Below are positions 8,713 through 16,815 of a stretch of DNA of 64,000 bases, in pieces. The notes under the pieces were generated by a model. It ran no database searches and was not told where the DNA came from. It saw only the letters and a list, made by a program, of their open reading frames with translations. How positions within the stretch are numbered: the first letter of the stretch is position 1; each line of letters opens with the position of its first letter. The position numbers and the translations under genes were made by a program. The DNA comes from Conexibacter sp. SYSU D00693. Lineage in GTDB: Bacteria > Actinomycetota > Thermoleophilia > Solirubrobacterales > Solirubrobacteraceae. The stretch lies in NCBI RefSeq assembly GCF_017084525.1, contig NZ_CP070950.1, positions 3,968,001-4,032,000 of the forward strand. Reading direction: 5' to 3'.

Positions 8713-10194
8713 CTACGGCGCGGCGAACCCGCCCGGGCCCTTGGCCGTGTGCACGTCGTGCGCCGGCTCGGCCGAGGCGGCCTCGGCGGCGGGCGGCGCG
8801 GGCGGCGTGGCGGCCGTCGGCGTCGTCGTGCCGGCGGCGCCGACCGGGGCGGCCGCAGTCTCGGTCTCGGCGGCGGGCGCGTCGCCGGGCAGGACCGGCA
8901 GCGGCGCACCGTCGGCGGCCTCGTCGGCGCCGGGCGGCGCGGCGATGCCGCCGGAGGCGGTCTCGACCGCGCTGGGCGGCGGGGCGAGCTCCGGGACGGT
9001 CAGCGAGTCCTCGTCACCGAGGCCGGACGGGTGGGTGCCCTCGGCGGGACCCTCCTCGCCGACCGGCGCCGGCTCGGCGTCAGCGGCGGCGGGGGCGTCC
9101 TTGACGCCGGCCGCGGTGGTCAGCGGCTCGACGACCGCGGCCGCGGCGGCCGCGGAGGCCGACGCGACGAGCGTGTCGCCGCCCCTGGCCGGCGCGGCGG
9201 AGGCGGCGCTCCCCGTCCCGGCGCGCGCCTCGCGGTCGCGCCGGACCTCGACGGCTCCGCCGCCGACGACCGCGGCGCAGCACACCACGGCGGCGACCTT
9301 CGCGCCGGCCGCGGCCACGCCGCCGCCGACGACCGCGGTCGTCGCGCCGCCGCCGGCGGCCGCGCTGCCACCCGCGGCCGAGGCGCCACCGCCGATCCCG
9401 ATGAGCTTGGCCAGCGTGCCCAGCAGCCCGTGGCCCGGCGAGAGCGCGGCGAGCGCCTTGTCGTTGCCGCGCAGGACGGTGGCGAAGTCGCGACAGCCCG
9501 CGCACTCGCCCATGTGCCGGCGGGCCCGCGCCGGCGTGCGCACGCCGCGGTCGACCGCCTCGGCGAGCTCCTCGCGGATGTCGGCGCAGGCGGCGCCGCG
9601 CGCCTCGGCGGCCTCGGCGAGACCCATCCGGGCCCGCACGAGCAGCGACTTCACCGCCGGCACGGTCACGCCGAGCGCCTCGGAGAGGTCGACGTAGGAC
9701 AGCCCCTCCATCTCGCGCATGAGCAGGGCGGAGCGCTGCTGGTCGGGCAGCCTGCGGACGTCCTGCACGAGGCGGCGCAGGTCCTCGCGGCGCTCGGCCT
9801 CGTCGGGCGGGTCGACCACGCGCGTGCGGTTGACGTCGAAGACGTCCTCGGCCGCGGGAGCGGGCCGGCGCAGCTGGTCGATGCAGCGGTTGTGGGCGAC
9901 GCGGTAGAGCCAGGCGCGCAGCGTCAGCGGCCGGTCGTCGGCGCGCAGGGCGTGGTAGGCGCGCAGGAAGACGTCCTGCAGCGCGTCCTCGGCGTCGCTG
10001 CGCGAGCCGCCCAGCATCTGACGCGCGTACGCGAGCAGGCGCGCCTGGTAGCGGTCGTGCATGACGCGGAACGCGTCGTCGTGGCCCGCGCGGAACAGCG
10101 CCACGAGCTGCTCGTCGGAGCGCAGCCGCAGCAGAGGGCCAGAGGCCGTGAGGCGGCCGAGACCTGCAGGGGCTCGTAGGGAAGCGGCTTCCAC
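8713..10194 (-). CDS. ECF sigma factor fused to zf-HC2 zinc finger and membrane tail
   Basis: This 493-residue protein starts at GTG 10194 behind a good ribosome-binding site (GAGAGGAGA, 4-5 bp away). Residues about 28-110 are sigma region 2 (DEQLVALFRAGHDDAF, DAEDALQDVFLRAY, LRAWLYRVAHNRCIDQLRR). Residues 145-195 are region 4 (LPDQQRSALLMREMEGLSY, VPAVKSLLVRARMGL). Residues 200-240 carry a zf-HC2-like anti-sigma motif, HMGECAGC with H227, C231 and C234. A Gly/Ala-rich stretch ends in one probable membrane helix (about 287-316, including AAAGAKVAAVVCCAAVVGGG). The last 175 residues are Ala/Glu/Pro-rich and of low complexity. So sigma, zinc finger and membrane anchor lie in one chain. The dehydrogenase follows after a repeat-filled gap. 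Confidence 0.9.
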   Translation of the reverse strand: MEAASLRAPAGLGRLTASGPLLRLRSDEQLVALFRAGHDDAFRVMHDRYQARLLAYARQMLGGSRSDAEDALQDVFLRAYHALRADDRPLTLRAWLYRVAHNRCIDQLRRPAPAAEDVFDVNRTRVVDPPDEAERREDLRRLVQDVRRLPDQQRSALLMREMEGLSYVDLSEALGVTVPAVKSLLVRARMGLAEAAEARGAACADIREELAEAVDRGVRTPARARRHMGECAGCRDFATVLRGNDKALAALSPGHGLLGTLAKLIGIGGGASAAGGSAAAGGGATTAVVGGGVAAAGAKVAAVVCCAAVVGGGAVEVRRDREARAGTGSAASAAPARGGDTLVASASAAAAAAVVEPLTTAAGVKDAPAAADAEPAPVGEEGPAEGTHPSGLGDEDSLTVPELAPPPSAVETASGGIAAPPGADEAADGAPLPVLPGDAPAAETETAAAPVGAAGTTTPTAATPPAPPAAEAASAEPAHDVHTAKGPGGFAAP

Positions 10195-10292
10195 GCGGTC
10201 TCCTCTCGGGGATGCTAACGGGCAGTCCGACGACGAAGTTGCGGCTCAGGGTCGCGGAATCCCGTGAGACGCCTCTGAGAGGCCATTCGCAC

Positions 10293-10298
10293 TACCGT
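10293..10298 (+). promoter_or_regulatory. -10 box TACCGT, leaderless-type
   Basis: TACCGT lies 8 bp before the thiolase GTG, and no ribosome-binding site is present. This spacing would place transcription start at or beside the start codon. Confidence 0.45.
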
Positions 10299-10306
10299 GC
10301 CGCGCT

Positions 10307-11485
10307 GTGACTGGCGTCGTCATCTCCTCCGCCGCGCGCACCGCGATCGGCTCCTACGGCAAGTCCCTCGCGGGCGTCGCCCCGACCGACCTGGGGGCCA
10401 CGGCCGCCACCGCCGCCATCGAGCGCGCGGGGATCGACCCCGAGCAGGTCGACCACGTCGTCTTCGGCAACGTGATCCACACCGCGCCCGAGGACATGTA
10501 CATGGCCCGCGTGGTGGGCATGAAGGCGGGGATCCCGAAGGAGACCCCGGCGTTCACCGTCAACCGCCTCTGCGGCACGGGCGTGCAGTCGATCGTCAGC
10601 GCCTGCCAGGCCATCCAGTCCGGCGACGTCGGCGTCGCGCTTGCCGGCGGCGCCGAGTCCATGAGCCGCGGGCCGTACTGGATCCCGAACGGCCGCTGGG
10701 GCGCGCGCATGGGCGAGACGAAGATGGTCGACCCGGTCATGGGCGGCCTGACCGACCCGTTCCACGACATCCTCATGGGCGTCACCGCCGAGAACCTCGC
10801 CTCGCGCAAGGGCATCTCCCGCGAGGACCAGGACGCCTTCGCCGTCGAGTCGCACCGCCGCGCGAGCGCCGCCCAGGCCGCCGGCAAGTTCGACGACGAG
10901 GTCGTCGGCGTGGAGGTCCGCGTCAAGCGCGACACCGTCGTCTTCGACAAGGACGAGCACATCCGCCACGAGGTCGACCAGGCGGCCATGGCGAAGCTCA
11001 AGCCGGTCTTCAAGGGCGACGGCTCGGTCACCGCGGGCAACGCCTCGGGCATGAACGACGCGGGCGCCGCCGTCGTCCTCATGAGCGAGGAGCGCGCGCA
11101 GGAGCTCGGCGCCCCCGTCCGGGCGAAGATCCTGTCCTACGCCTCCTGCGGCGTGGACCCCGAGATCATGGGCATCGGCCCCGTCCCGGCGGTCAAGAAG
11201 GTCCTCGAGCGCGCGGGCGTGGCGCAGGACGACATCGGGGTCTGGGAGCTCAACGAGGCCTTCGCCGCCCAGGCGCTGGCCGTCATGCGCGACCTCGACC
11301 TCGACCCGGCGAAGGTCAACCCGAACGGCGGCGCGATCGCCCTCGGCCACCCGATCGGCGCCTCGGGCACCGCCATCACGGCCAAGCTCCTGAGCGAGAT
11401 GGACCGCGAGGGCCACCGCTACGGCGTCGTGACCCTCTGCATCGGCGGTGGCCAGGGCATCGCCATGCTCCTCGAGCAGGCCTAG
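10307..11485 (+). CDS. Acetyl-CoA C-acetyltransferase (thiolase)
   Basis: This 392-residue protein has all thiolase signatures: the nucleophilic Cys89 in NRLCGTGVQS, NPNGGAIALGHPIGASG with the catalytic His near residue 350, and LCIGGGQGIAM with the second catalytic Cys near residue 379. Thiolases join two acetyl-CoA or cleave 3-ketoacyl-CoA, so it could serve beta-oxidation, polyhydroxyalkanoate or isoprenoid precursor supply; the length and the EDMYMARVVGMKAG loop fit the acetoacetyl-CoA (PhaA/AtoB) type. It starts at GTG 10307, is divergent from the sigma gene, and is probably co-transcribed with the membrane protein that follows after 2 bp. Confidence 0.93.
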   Translation: MTGVVISSAARTAIGSYGKSLAGVAPTDLGATAATAAIERAGIDPEQVDHVVFGNVIHTAPEDMYMARVVGMKAGIPKETPAFTVNRLCGTGVQSIVSACQAIQSGDVGVALAGGAESMSRGPYWIPNGRWGARMGETKMVDPVMGGLTDPFHDILMGVTAENLASRKGISREDQDAFAVESHRRASAAQAAGKFDDEVVGVEVRVKRDTVVFDKDEHIRHEVDQAAMAKLKPVFKGDGSVTAGNASGMNDAGAAVVLMSEERAQELGAPVRAKILSYASCGVDPEIMGIGPVPAVKKVLERAGVAQDDIGVWELNEAFAAQALAVMRDLDLDPAKVNPNGGAIALGHPIGASGTAITAKLLSEMDREGHRYGVVTLCIGGGQGIAMLLEQA

Positions 11486-11487
11486 GC

Positions 11488-12783
11488 ATGCGGCTCGCGG
11501 CCGGCGCCCTGGCGCTGGCCGCGCTGACCCTCCTCGCCCCCTCGCAGCCCGGCTACGACCCGTGGGCCTGGCTGCTGTGGGGGCGCGAGCTCGCGCACGG
11601 GACGCTGTCGACCGCCGAGGGCCCGGCGTTCAAGCCGCTGGCCGTCGCGCTGTGCATCCCGCTCGCGGCGCTGGGCGACGCCGCCCCCGAAGCGTGGCTC
11701 GTCCTCGCCCGGGCCGGCGCGATCGCGGCCGTCGCGCTCGCCGCGGCGCTCGCCTGGCGGCTGGCCCCGGACGACCGCCGCGCCCCGGCCGCCGCCCTCG
11801 CCGCCGCCGCCGTCCTGCTCGCGGCGGGCTGGTGGTGGCACGCCGCGGTCGGCAACAGCGAGGGCCTGACCCTCGCGCTGCTGCTCGGCGCGGCCCACCG
11901 CCTCCTCGACCGCCGCCCCGGCCAGGCGCTCGCCCTCGGCGTGCTCGCCGGCCTGCTGCGCCCGGAGGCCTGGCCGCTGCTCGGCCTCGCCGGGCTGGGG
12001 CTCTGGCGGGCGCGGCCGGCCCTGCGCCCGTGGCTCGTGGCGGGCGCCTTGGCGCTGCCGGCGCTCTGGTTCGTCCCGGAGTGGCTGGGCTCGGGGGACC
12101 CGCTGCGCTCGGGGGCGCGCGCCCGCGTGCCCAACCCGGGCCAGCCCGCGCTCGCCGACGTCCCCGCGCTGGCCTCCCTCGAGCAGGCGCTGCGCATCCC
12201 GCTGCTGCCCGTCCTCGTGCTCGGCCTCGCCGGCCTCGCCGACCGCCGCGCGCGGCTCGTCGTCGCCGCCGCGCTGGCCTGGCTGGTCACCGTGGCGCTC
12301 ATGGCGCAGGCCGGCTTCTCGGGCGAGCCGCGCTACGCCGTGCCGGGGGCTGCGCTGCTGGCGGTCCCGGCGGCGGTCGTCCTGACGCGCGCCCCCCGCA
12401 CGGTGCTCGCGGTCGGGGTGGGCGCCCTCGCGGTGGCCGGGGTCCTGCGCGCGGGCGACGTGCGCGGCGAGCTGCGGCGCGCCGCCGACGACGCACGGCT
12501 GTGGGCGGCCCTGCCCCCGGCGCTCGAGGCCGCCGGCGGCCGCGACGCGGTGCTGGCCTGCGGGACCCCGGTCACCGGGCGCCTGCGCGGCACCGGCGTC
12601 GCGTACGCCCTCGACGTCGAGAAGCGCCGCGTGCTGTTCGACCCCGCCCGCGCCGGGGTCCTGCTGCGCTCGCGGATCCGGCCGGGCGCGGGGGTGCAGC
12701 CGCCCGCACCGGCGGGCGCGCCGGCGATCGGCCGCAGCGCCCGCTGGGAGCTGCGCGCCGCCCGCTGCCGGGACACCGGCTAG
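11488..12783 (+). CDS. Polytopic membrane protein, possible GT-C-type glycosyltransferase
   Basis: The ATG lies 2 bp after the thiolase stop, so the two genes are probably co-translated. The 431-residue protein is mostly hydrophobic with about 9-11 membrane segments. It has an early exported loop with GYDPWAWLLWGRELAHG, then alternating Ala/Leu-rich helices, and a C-terminal soluble part of about 110 residues. The acidic, aromatic first loop and helix layout recall GT-C (mannosyltransferase-like) proteins, but I see no decisive motif. It could equally be an uncharacterised membrane protein family. Confidence 0.75.
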   Translation: MRLAAGALALAALTLLAPSQPGYDPWAWLLWGRELAHGTLSTAEGPAFKPLAVALCIPLAALGDAAPEAWLVLARAGAIAAVALAAALAWRLAPDDRRAPAAALAAAAVLLAAGWWWHAAVGNSEGLTLALLLGAAHRLLDRRPGQALALGVLAGLLRPEAWPLLGLAGLGLWRARPALRPWLVAGALALPALWFVPEWLGSGDPLRSGARARVPNPGQPALADVPALASLEQALRIPLLPVLVLGLAGLADRRARLVVAAALAWLVTVALMAQAGFSGEPRYAVPGAALLAVPAAVVLTRAPRTVLAVGVGALAVAGVLRAGDVRGELRRAADDARLWAALPPALEAAGGRDAVLACGTPVTGRLRGTGVAYALDVEKRRVLFDPARAGVLLRSRIRPGAGVQPPAPAGAPAIGRSARWELRAARCRDTG

Positions 12784-12810
12784 CCGCACCGAGCGGCGCG
12801 CCGGCTGCCC

Positions 12811-12850
12811 TACCCTCATCCGCCTGATGTGGGCAGGGGGTCGACGATGA
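12811..12850 (+). promoter_or_regulatory. -10 box and possible 7-codon leader ORF before the multicopper oxidase
   Basis: TACCCT at 12811-12816 is a plausible -10 box. Ten bases on, ATG 12827 opens a 7-codon frame (MWAGGRR) whose TGA stop (12848-12850) overlaps the oxidase ATG (12847) as ATGA. A purine-rich AGGGGG (12835-12840) sits 6 bases before the oxidase ATG. The tiny ORF may be chance. Confidence 0.3.
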
Positions 12851-13863
12851 GCCTCGACCGGCGGGGCTTCCTCGCCGCGGGCGGCGGCGCGCTGGTCTGC
12901 ACGCTCGCGGGCCAGAAGGTGCGCGAGGACCGCGAGGCCGACCTCGAGCGCCTGGCGCTCGACGTGCCCGAGCCCGACGCGGTGAGGACCGGGGCGCGGG
13001 CTGCGCAGGCGACCGTCAGCGGGCCGCGCCGCGAGTACTGGCTCGTGGCCGAGCCGGTGCGCTGGACGATCGTCCCGAACAAGCGCGACGAGATGATGGA
13101 CGCGGCGGTGAAGGGGCGCACCACGTTCGGGGCCTACGCCTACGTCGCGTACTCGAAGGACTTCGGACGCCCGCTGGGCAAGGCCACGATCCCGGGGCCG
13201 ACGCTCGAGGCGGAGGTCGGCGAGACGCTCGTCGTGCACTTCCGCAACCGCACGAAGGTGCCGCTGACGGTGCACCCCCACGGCGTCTTCTACACGCCGG
13301 ACATGGACGGGGCCTACAAGGGCCGGTTCTCCGACCCCGGCGGCTTCGTCAAGCCGGGCGCGACGTTCACCTACGTCTGGGAGTGCCGCGAGGGCACCGA
13401 GGGCGTCTGGCCCTACCACGACCACGGGCCCATGGACCCGCTGCCGGTGTACAAGGGCCTCTTCGGCTTCCTCAACGTCCGCAAGCCCGGCGCGCCCCGA
13501 CCCGACGTCGAGCACTACATCGCCTTCCACGCGTTCCTGCCGGTGGCGACGGGCCTCAAGACGGCCTACCAGTGCATCAACGGCCGCTCGTTCACCGGGA
13601 ACACGCCGACGCTCACCGCGAAGGTCGGCCAGCGCGTCGCCCAGCACATCACGGTGATGAGCGACGACTTCCACACCTACCACCTGCACGGGCACCGCTG
13701 GCGGGGCCCCGACGGCCGGGTCGTGGACAATGTGACCCTCGGCCCCGCGGACGCCTACTCCCTGGAGTTCGTCGAGGACAACCCGGGCCGCTGGTTCTAC
13801 CACTGCCACGTCTTCAGCCACCTGCACGAGGGCATGAGCGGCTGGTACGTCGTCGATCCCTGA
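12847..13863 (+). CDS. Two-domain multicopper oxidase, Tat-exported
   Basis: ATG 12847 follows AGGGGG with 6-base spacing; GTG 12829 upstream is less likely. The 338-residue protein begins with a twin-arginine signal (LDRRGFLAAGGGALVC), which suits export of a folded copper enzyme. Copper-binding motifs are complete: HPHG (about residue 142), YHDHG (about 190), HTYHLHGH (about 277) and HCHVFSHLHEGM (about 318), the last holding the type 1 Cys and axial Met. The size indicates two cupredoxin domains rather than the three of laccases. Such enzymes oxidise phenols, metals or similar donors with O2. A cupredoxin gene follows directly and overlaps the stop codon. Confidence 0.9.
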   Translation: MSLDRRGFLAAGGGALVCTLAGQKVREDREADLERLALDVPEPDAVRTGARAAQATVSGPRREYWLVAEPVRWTIVPNKRDEMMDAAVKGRTTFGAYAYVAYSKDFGRPLGKATIPGPTLEAEVGETLVVHFRNRTKVPLTVHPHGVFYTPDMDGAYKGRFSDPGGFVKPGATFTYVWECREGTEGVWPYHDHGPMDPLPVYKGLFGFLNVRKPGAPRPDVEHYIAFHAFLPVATGLKTAYQCINGRSFTGNTPTLTAKVGQRVAQHITVMSDDFHTYHLHGHRWRGPDGRVVDNVTLGPADAYSLEFVEDNPGRWFYHCHVFSHLHEGMSGWYVVDP

Positions 13864-14516
13864 TCGCCGGCGCGCTCGCCGCGGTCCTGCTCGCCGTCCC
13901 CGCGCACGCGACCTCGCGCAAGGTCGGCGTCGGCGACTACCGCTGGTCGGTCCCGGAGGTCCGCGTCGACCTCGGCGACACCGTCGCGTGGACCTACGCC
14001 GGGCCGGACACGCGCCACTCGATCACGCCCCAGGCGCCCGGCGCGCCGTGGCCGGACACCGATCGCGGCGCAGTGGCCGAGCACGCGATCGGCGAGGTCC
14101 ACACGCTGCGCTTCGACGCGCCCGGGACCTTCCTCTTCCAGTGCCGCCTGCACGCCGCGGTGCGGGGTGCCGTCGTCGTGTCCGACCGCCCGGGCGACGG
14201 CCGGCCGAGCCCGGACCCCGATCCGCCCCTGCGGCTGGACCTGCGCCCGCCGCACCTCGACGGCGTCCGGGTCACCGGACGCACGCTGCACTTCGCGCTC
14301 GACGAACGCGCCGAGGTGGTGGTCGACGTCGAGCGCCGGGTGCGCGGGCGCTGGCGGGCCGTGGCGCGCAAGCGCGTCGACGGCCACGTCGGCTTCAACC
14401 GCACGCTGCTGCCGCGCCGCGTGCGCGGCGCCGGGCGCTTCCGCGTCCTGCTCGTCGCCACCGACGACGGCGCGAACCGGACCCGCGACATCGTGACGCG
14501 GTTCCGCCGGGCGTAA
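13842..14516 (+). CDS. Exported cupredoxin-domain protein with non-canonical (CTG) start
   Basis: The protein has a signal-like hydrophobic stretch (SLIAGALAAVLLAVPAHA) and a plastocyanin-like domain (LGDTVAWTYAGPDTRHSIT, then FLFQCRLHAAVRGAVVV). The His, Cys and His ligands are present, but the usual axial Met after CxxH is replaced (CRLHAAVRG), so copper binding is uncertain. A C-terminal beta-rich domain (about 80 residues, ending VTRFRRA) follows. No ATG, GTG or TTG occurs in frame for about 150 codons upstream. The start must be CTG 13842, which gives a basic n-region MVRRRS, or CTG 13860, whose CTGA overlaps the oxidase stop. Coordinates use the first. It ends with TAA, the only one seen in the window. 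Confidence 0.75.
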   Translation: MVRRRSLIAGALAAVLLAVPAHATSRKVGVGDYRWSVPEVRVDLGDTVAWTYAGPDTRHSITPQAPGAPWPDTDRGAVAEHAIGEVHTLRFDAPGTFLFQCRLHAAVRGAVVVSDRPGDGRPSPDPDPPLRLDLRPPHLDGVRVTGRTLHFALDERAEVVVDVERRVRGRWRAVARKRVDGHVGFNRTLLPRRVRGAGRFRVLLVATDDGANRTRDIVTRFRRA

Positions 14517-14539
14517 GGGCAGCCGAAGACGCGACTCGC

Positions 14540-14545
14540 TACCTT
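14540..14545 (+). promoter_or_regulatory. -10 box TACCTT, leaderless-type
   Basis: TACCTT ends 9 bp before the ATG of the second sugar dehydrogenase; there is no ribosome-binding site in the gap. Confidence 0.4.
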
Positions 14546-14554
14546 GCCGCGCCG

Positions 14555-15790
14555 ATGCGCGCCGTGGCTCTCGCGACAGGCCTCCTGCTCGCGGCCACCG
14601 CCACGGCCGCGGCGGGCTGCGCCGCCGATGCGGTGGACGAGCCCGACGGCGCGACGGCCGCCCGCCCGGCGGCGCGCACCTCGACGCTGCCGCTGTGGCG
14701 CCAGCCGCCCGACAAGCCGCCGGGCCCGGCGCCCGCGCCGGTCGTCGGCGACCGCCGGTCCTTCGCCCTGCGCGAGGTCGCGCGCGGCCTGCGCCAGCCC
14801 AACCAGCTCGTCGCCCGGCCCGGCGACGACCGCCTGTACGTCGTGGAGCAGCGCGGCGTCGTCCGGGTCCTGGGCGCCGGCGGCGCGGTGCGCGACGAGC
14901 CGTTCCTCGACCTGCGCGCGCGGACCAGGGCGCTGGGCGAGCAGGGGCTGCTGTCGCTCGCCTTCGCCGACGAGGGACGCACCGCCGTCGTCCTGCACAC
15001 GACGCGCCGCGGCGGCCACAGCCGCGTGCTGGCCATCCCCGCCGGCGAGCACCGCGCAGCGCTCGACCGGGCCCGGACGCTGCTCGCGGTCCGCCAGCCC
15101 TTCGAGAACCACAAGGGCGGCACGGTCCTCGTCGACGAGCGCGGCCGGGTCGTGGTCGGCCTCGGCGACGGCGGCAGCGCCTTCGACCCGGGCCAGCGCG
15201 CCCAGGACCCGCGCACGCAGCTCGGCAAGCTCCTGCGCCGCGGCCTGGACGGCCGTTGGGAGGTCGTCGCCACCGGCCTGCGCAACCCGTTTCGCATGAG
15301 CTTCGACCGGGAGACCGGCCGCCTCTGGCTGGGCGACGTCGGCCAGGACCGCGTCGAGGAGGTCGACGCGCTCTTCCTGCCAGAGACCGGCGCGCCGGTC
15401 CCGAACCTCGGCTGGGCCGCCTACGAGGGCGACCTGCCGCTGGGCCGCAAGCGCCTGGCGTCCCGCGCGCAGCTCACGTGGCCCGTCGCCTCCTACCGCC
15501 ACCGCGACGGCCACTGCTCGGTCACGGGCGGCTTCGTCTCGCGCGGGCCGCGCCTCGACGCGTTGCGCGGCCGCTACGTCTTCGGCGACTTCTGCCGCGG
15601 GACGATGTGGTCGCTGGACGCCGCCGGCGCCGAGGACCCAGCGCGCCTGGACCTGCGCCGCGAGGCCGAGCGCCTGCCCGGCCTGGTCTCCTTCGGCGAG
15701 GACGGCCGCGGCGAGCTCTACGCCCTGACGATCGACGGCGTGGTGCACCGCCTCGTGGCACCCGGGTCCGGCGCGCAGGGCCGTCGTTAG
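14555..15790 (+). CDS. PQQ-dependent glucose/sorbosone dehydrogenase-family lipoprotein (copy 2)
   Basis: This 411-residue protein has a lipoprotein-like signal (LLLAATATAAAGC) and the same propeller motifs as the copy at 862-2070: GEQGLLSLAF, ENHKGGTVLVD, LRNPFRMSFDRETG, GDVGQDRVEEVD and GDFCRGTMWSLD. The two copies differ throughout and are old paralogues. It lies directly after an exported multicopper oxidase and a cupredoxin, so a shared exported redox pathway is possible, with the cupredoxin as electron carrier, but this is inference. Its TAG stop forms part of the TAGGAT -10 candidate for the next operon. Confidence 0.9.
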   Translation: MRAVALATGLLLAATATAAAGCAADAVDEPDGATAARPAARTSTLPLWRQPPDKPPGPAPAPVVGDRRSFALREVARGLRQPNQLVARPGDDRLYVVEQRGVVRVLGAGGAVRDEPFLDLRARTRALGEQGLLSLAFADEGRTAVVLHTTRRGGHSRVLAIPAGEHRAALDRARTLLAVRQPFENHKGGTVLVDERGRVVVGLGDGGSAFDPGQRAQDPRTQLGKLLRRGLDGRWEVVATGLRNPFRMSFDRETGRLWLGDVGQDRVEEVDALFLPETGAPVPNLGWAAYEGDLPLGRKRLASRAQLTWPVASYRHRDGHCSVTGGFVSRGPRLDALRGRYVFGDFCRGTMWSLDAAGAEDPARLDLRREAERLPGLVSFGEDGRGELYALTIDGVVHRLVAPGSGAQGRR

Positions 15791-15793
15791 GAT
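15788..15793 (+). promoter_or_regulatory. -10 box TAGGAT overlapping a stop codon
   Basis: TAGGAT begins with the TAG stop of the sugar dehydrogenase and ends 11 bp before the ABC ATPase ATG. No iron-regulator box was recognised near it. Confidence 0.4.
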
Positions 15794-15804
15794 CCCCGAA
15801 CTCC

Positions 15805-16794
15805 ATGGCCACCGTCCTCGTCGACGACGTCTCGAAGCGCTTCGGTGCGACCGTCGCCGTGGACGGCGCGCGGCTCGACGTGGCCAGCGGCGAGGTCGTC
15901 GCCCTCCTCGGGCCCTCGGGCTGCGGCAAGACGACGCTGCTGCGCCTGGTCGCGGGCTTCGAGGAGCCGGACACCGGCAGGGTCTCGATCGCCGGCCGTG
16001 CCGTGGCGGGTCCGGCCGTCGCGACCGTCCCGCCCGAGCGCCGGCGGGTCGGCATGGTCTTCCAGGACTACGCGCTGTTCCCGCACCTCACCGTCGCGGA
16101 GAACGTCGGCTTCGGCGTCGAGCGCCGCCGGCGCGCCGCCCGCGGCGCGGAGGTCCTCGAGCTCGTCGGCCTGCCGCAGCTCGGCGCCCGCTACCCGCAC
16201 GAGCTCTCGGGCGGCCAGCAGCAGCGCGTCGCCCTGGCCCGCGCGCTGGCGCCCGACCCCGACGTCGTCCTGCTGGACGAGCCGTGGAGCGCGATCGACC
16301 CGGTGCTGCGCGCGTCGATGCGCGCGGAGCTCGCCGCGATCCTGCGCGCCGCCGGCACCACCGTCCTGCTCGTCACCCACGACCAGGAGGAGGCGCTGGC
16401 CCTCGCCGACCGCGTCGCGCTCATGCGCGACGGGCGGATCGTCCAGGTCGACGCGCCCGAGCGCCTCTACCACGCGCCGGTCGACCGCTGGTCGGCCGAG
16501 TTCGTCGGCGCCGCCAACGTCCTCGACGGCGCGCATGCCCTGACGCTCGGCATCACGTGCGAGCCGACCGCCCAGGAGGTCGTCGTGCGCCCCGAGCGCA
16601 TCGAGCTCGCGCCGCGCGCGGACGGCGACGCCGAGGTCGTCGGCCGGGAGTTCCGCGGCCACGACGTCCTGTACCGCGTCCGCCTGGCCGACGGCACCGT
16701 GCTCGTCGCCCAGCGGCCGTCCACCGAGCTCGTCGCCCTCGGCGACCGGGTGGCGGTCGCCGTCCAGGCCGGTCCCGCCGCCGTCCTCCGCTGA
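15805..16794 (+). CDS. fbpC: ABC transporter ATPase, ferric-iron type
   Basis: This 329-residue ATPase has Walker A GPSGCGKTT (about residue 36), the Q-loop MVFQDYALFPHLTVAENV, the signature LSGGQQQRVALARAL, Walker B VVLLDEPWSAID and the switch VTHDQEEA. Beyond residue 235 it has a TOBE-like domain (VVVRPERIELAPRADG, then FRGHDVLYRVRLADG). It energises the permease at 17844-19388, fed by the binding protein at 16816-17847. The order ATPase, binding protein, permease is less usual than A-B-C. The iron assignment rests on the binding protein. Confidence 0.9.
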   Translation: MATVLVDDVSKRFGATVAVDGARLDVASGEVVALLGPSGCGKTTLLRLVAGFEEPDTGRVSIAGRAVAGPAVATVPPERRRVGMVFQDYALFPHLTVAENVGFGVERRRRAARGAEVLELVGLPQLGARYPHELSGGQQQRVALARALAPDPDVVLLDEPWSAIDPVLRASMRAELAAILRAAGTTVLLVTHDQEEALALADRVALMRDGRIVQVDAPERLYHAPVDRWSAEFVGAANVLDGAHALTLGITCEPTAQEVVVRPERIELAPRADGDAEVVGREFRGHDVLYRVRLADGTVLVAQRPSTELVALGDRVAVAVQAGPAAVLR

Positions 16795-16815
16795 CCCCGC
16801 CCCAAGGAGCCCCCC

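Noticed and set aside
10195-10306. tRNA or riboswitch in the gap between sigma factor and thiolase, and in other gaps
   Set aside because: No cloverleaf, T-loop sequence or known riboswitch core was seen in any gap by eye; a covariance-model scan would be decisive.
13842-13870. Programmed frameshift joining multicopper oxidase to cupredoxin
   Set aside because: The cupredoxin has its own signal-like segment right at the junction, and there is no clear slippery heptamer; a CTG start fits better.
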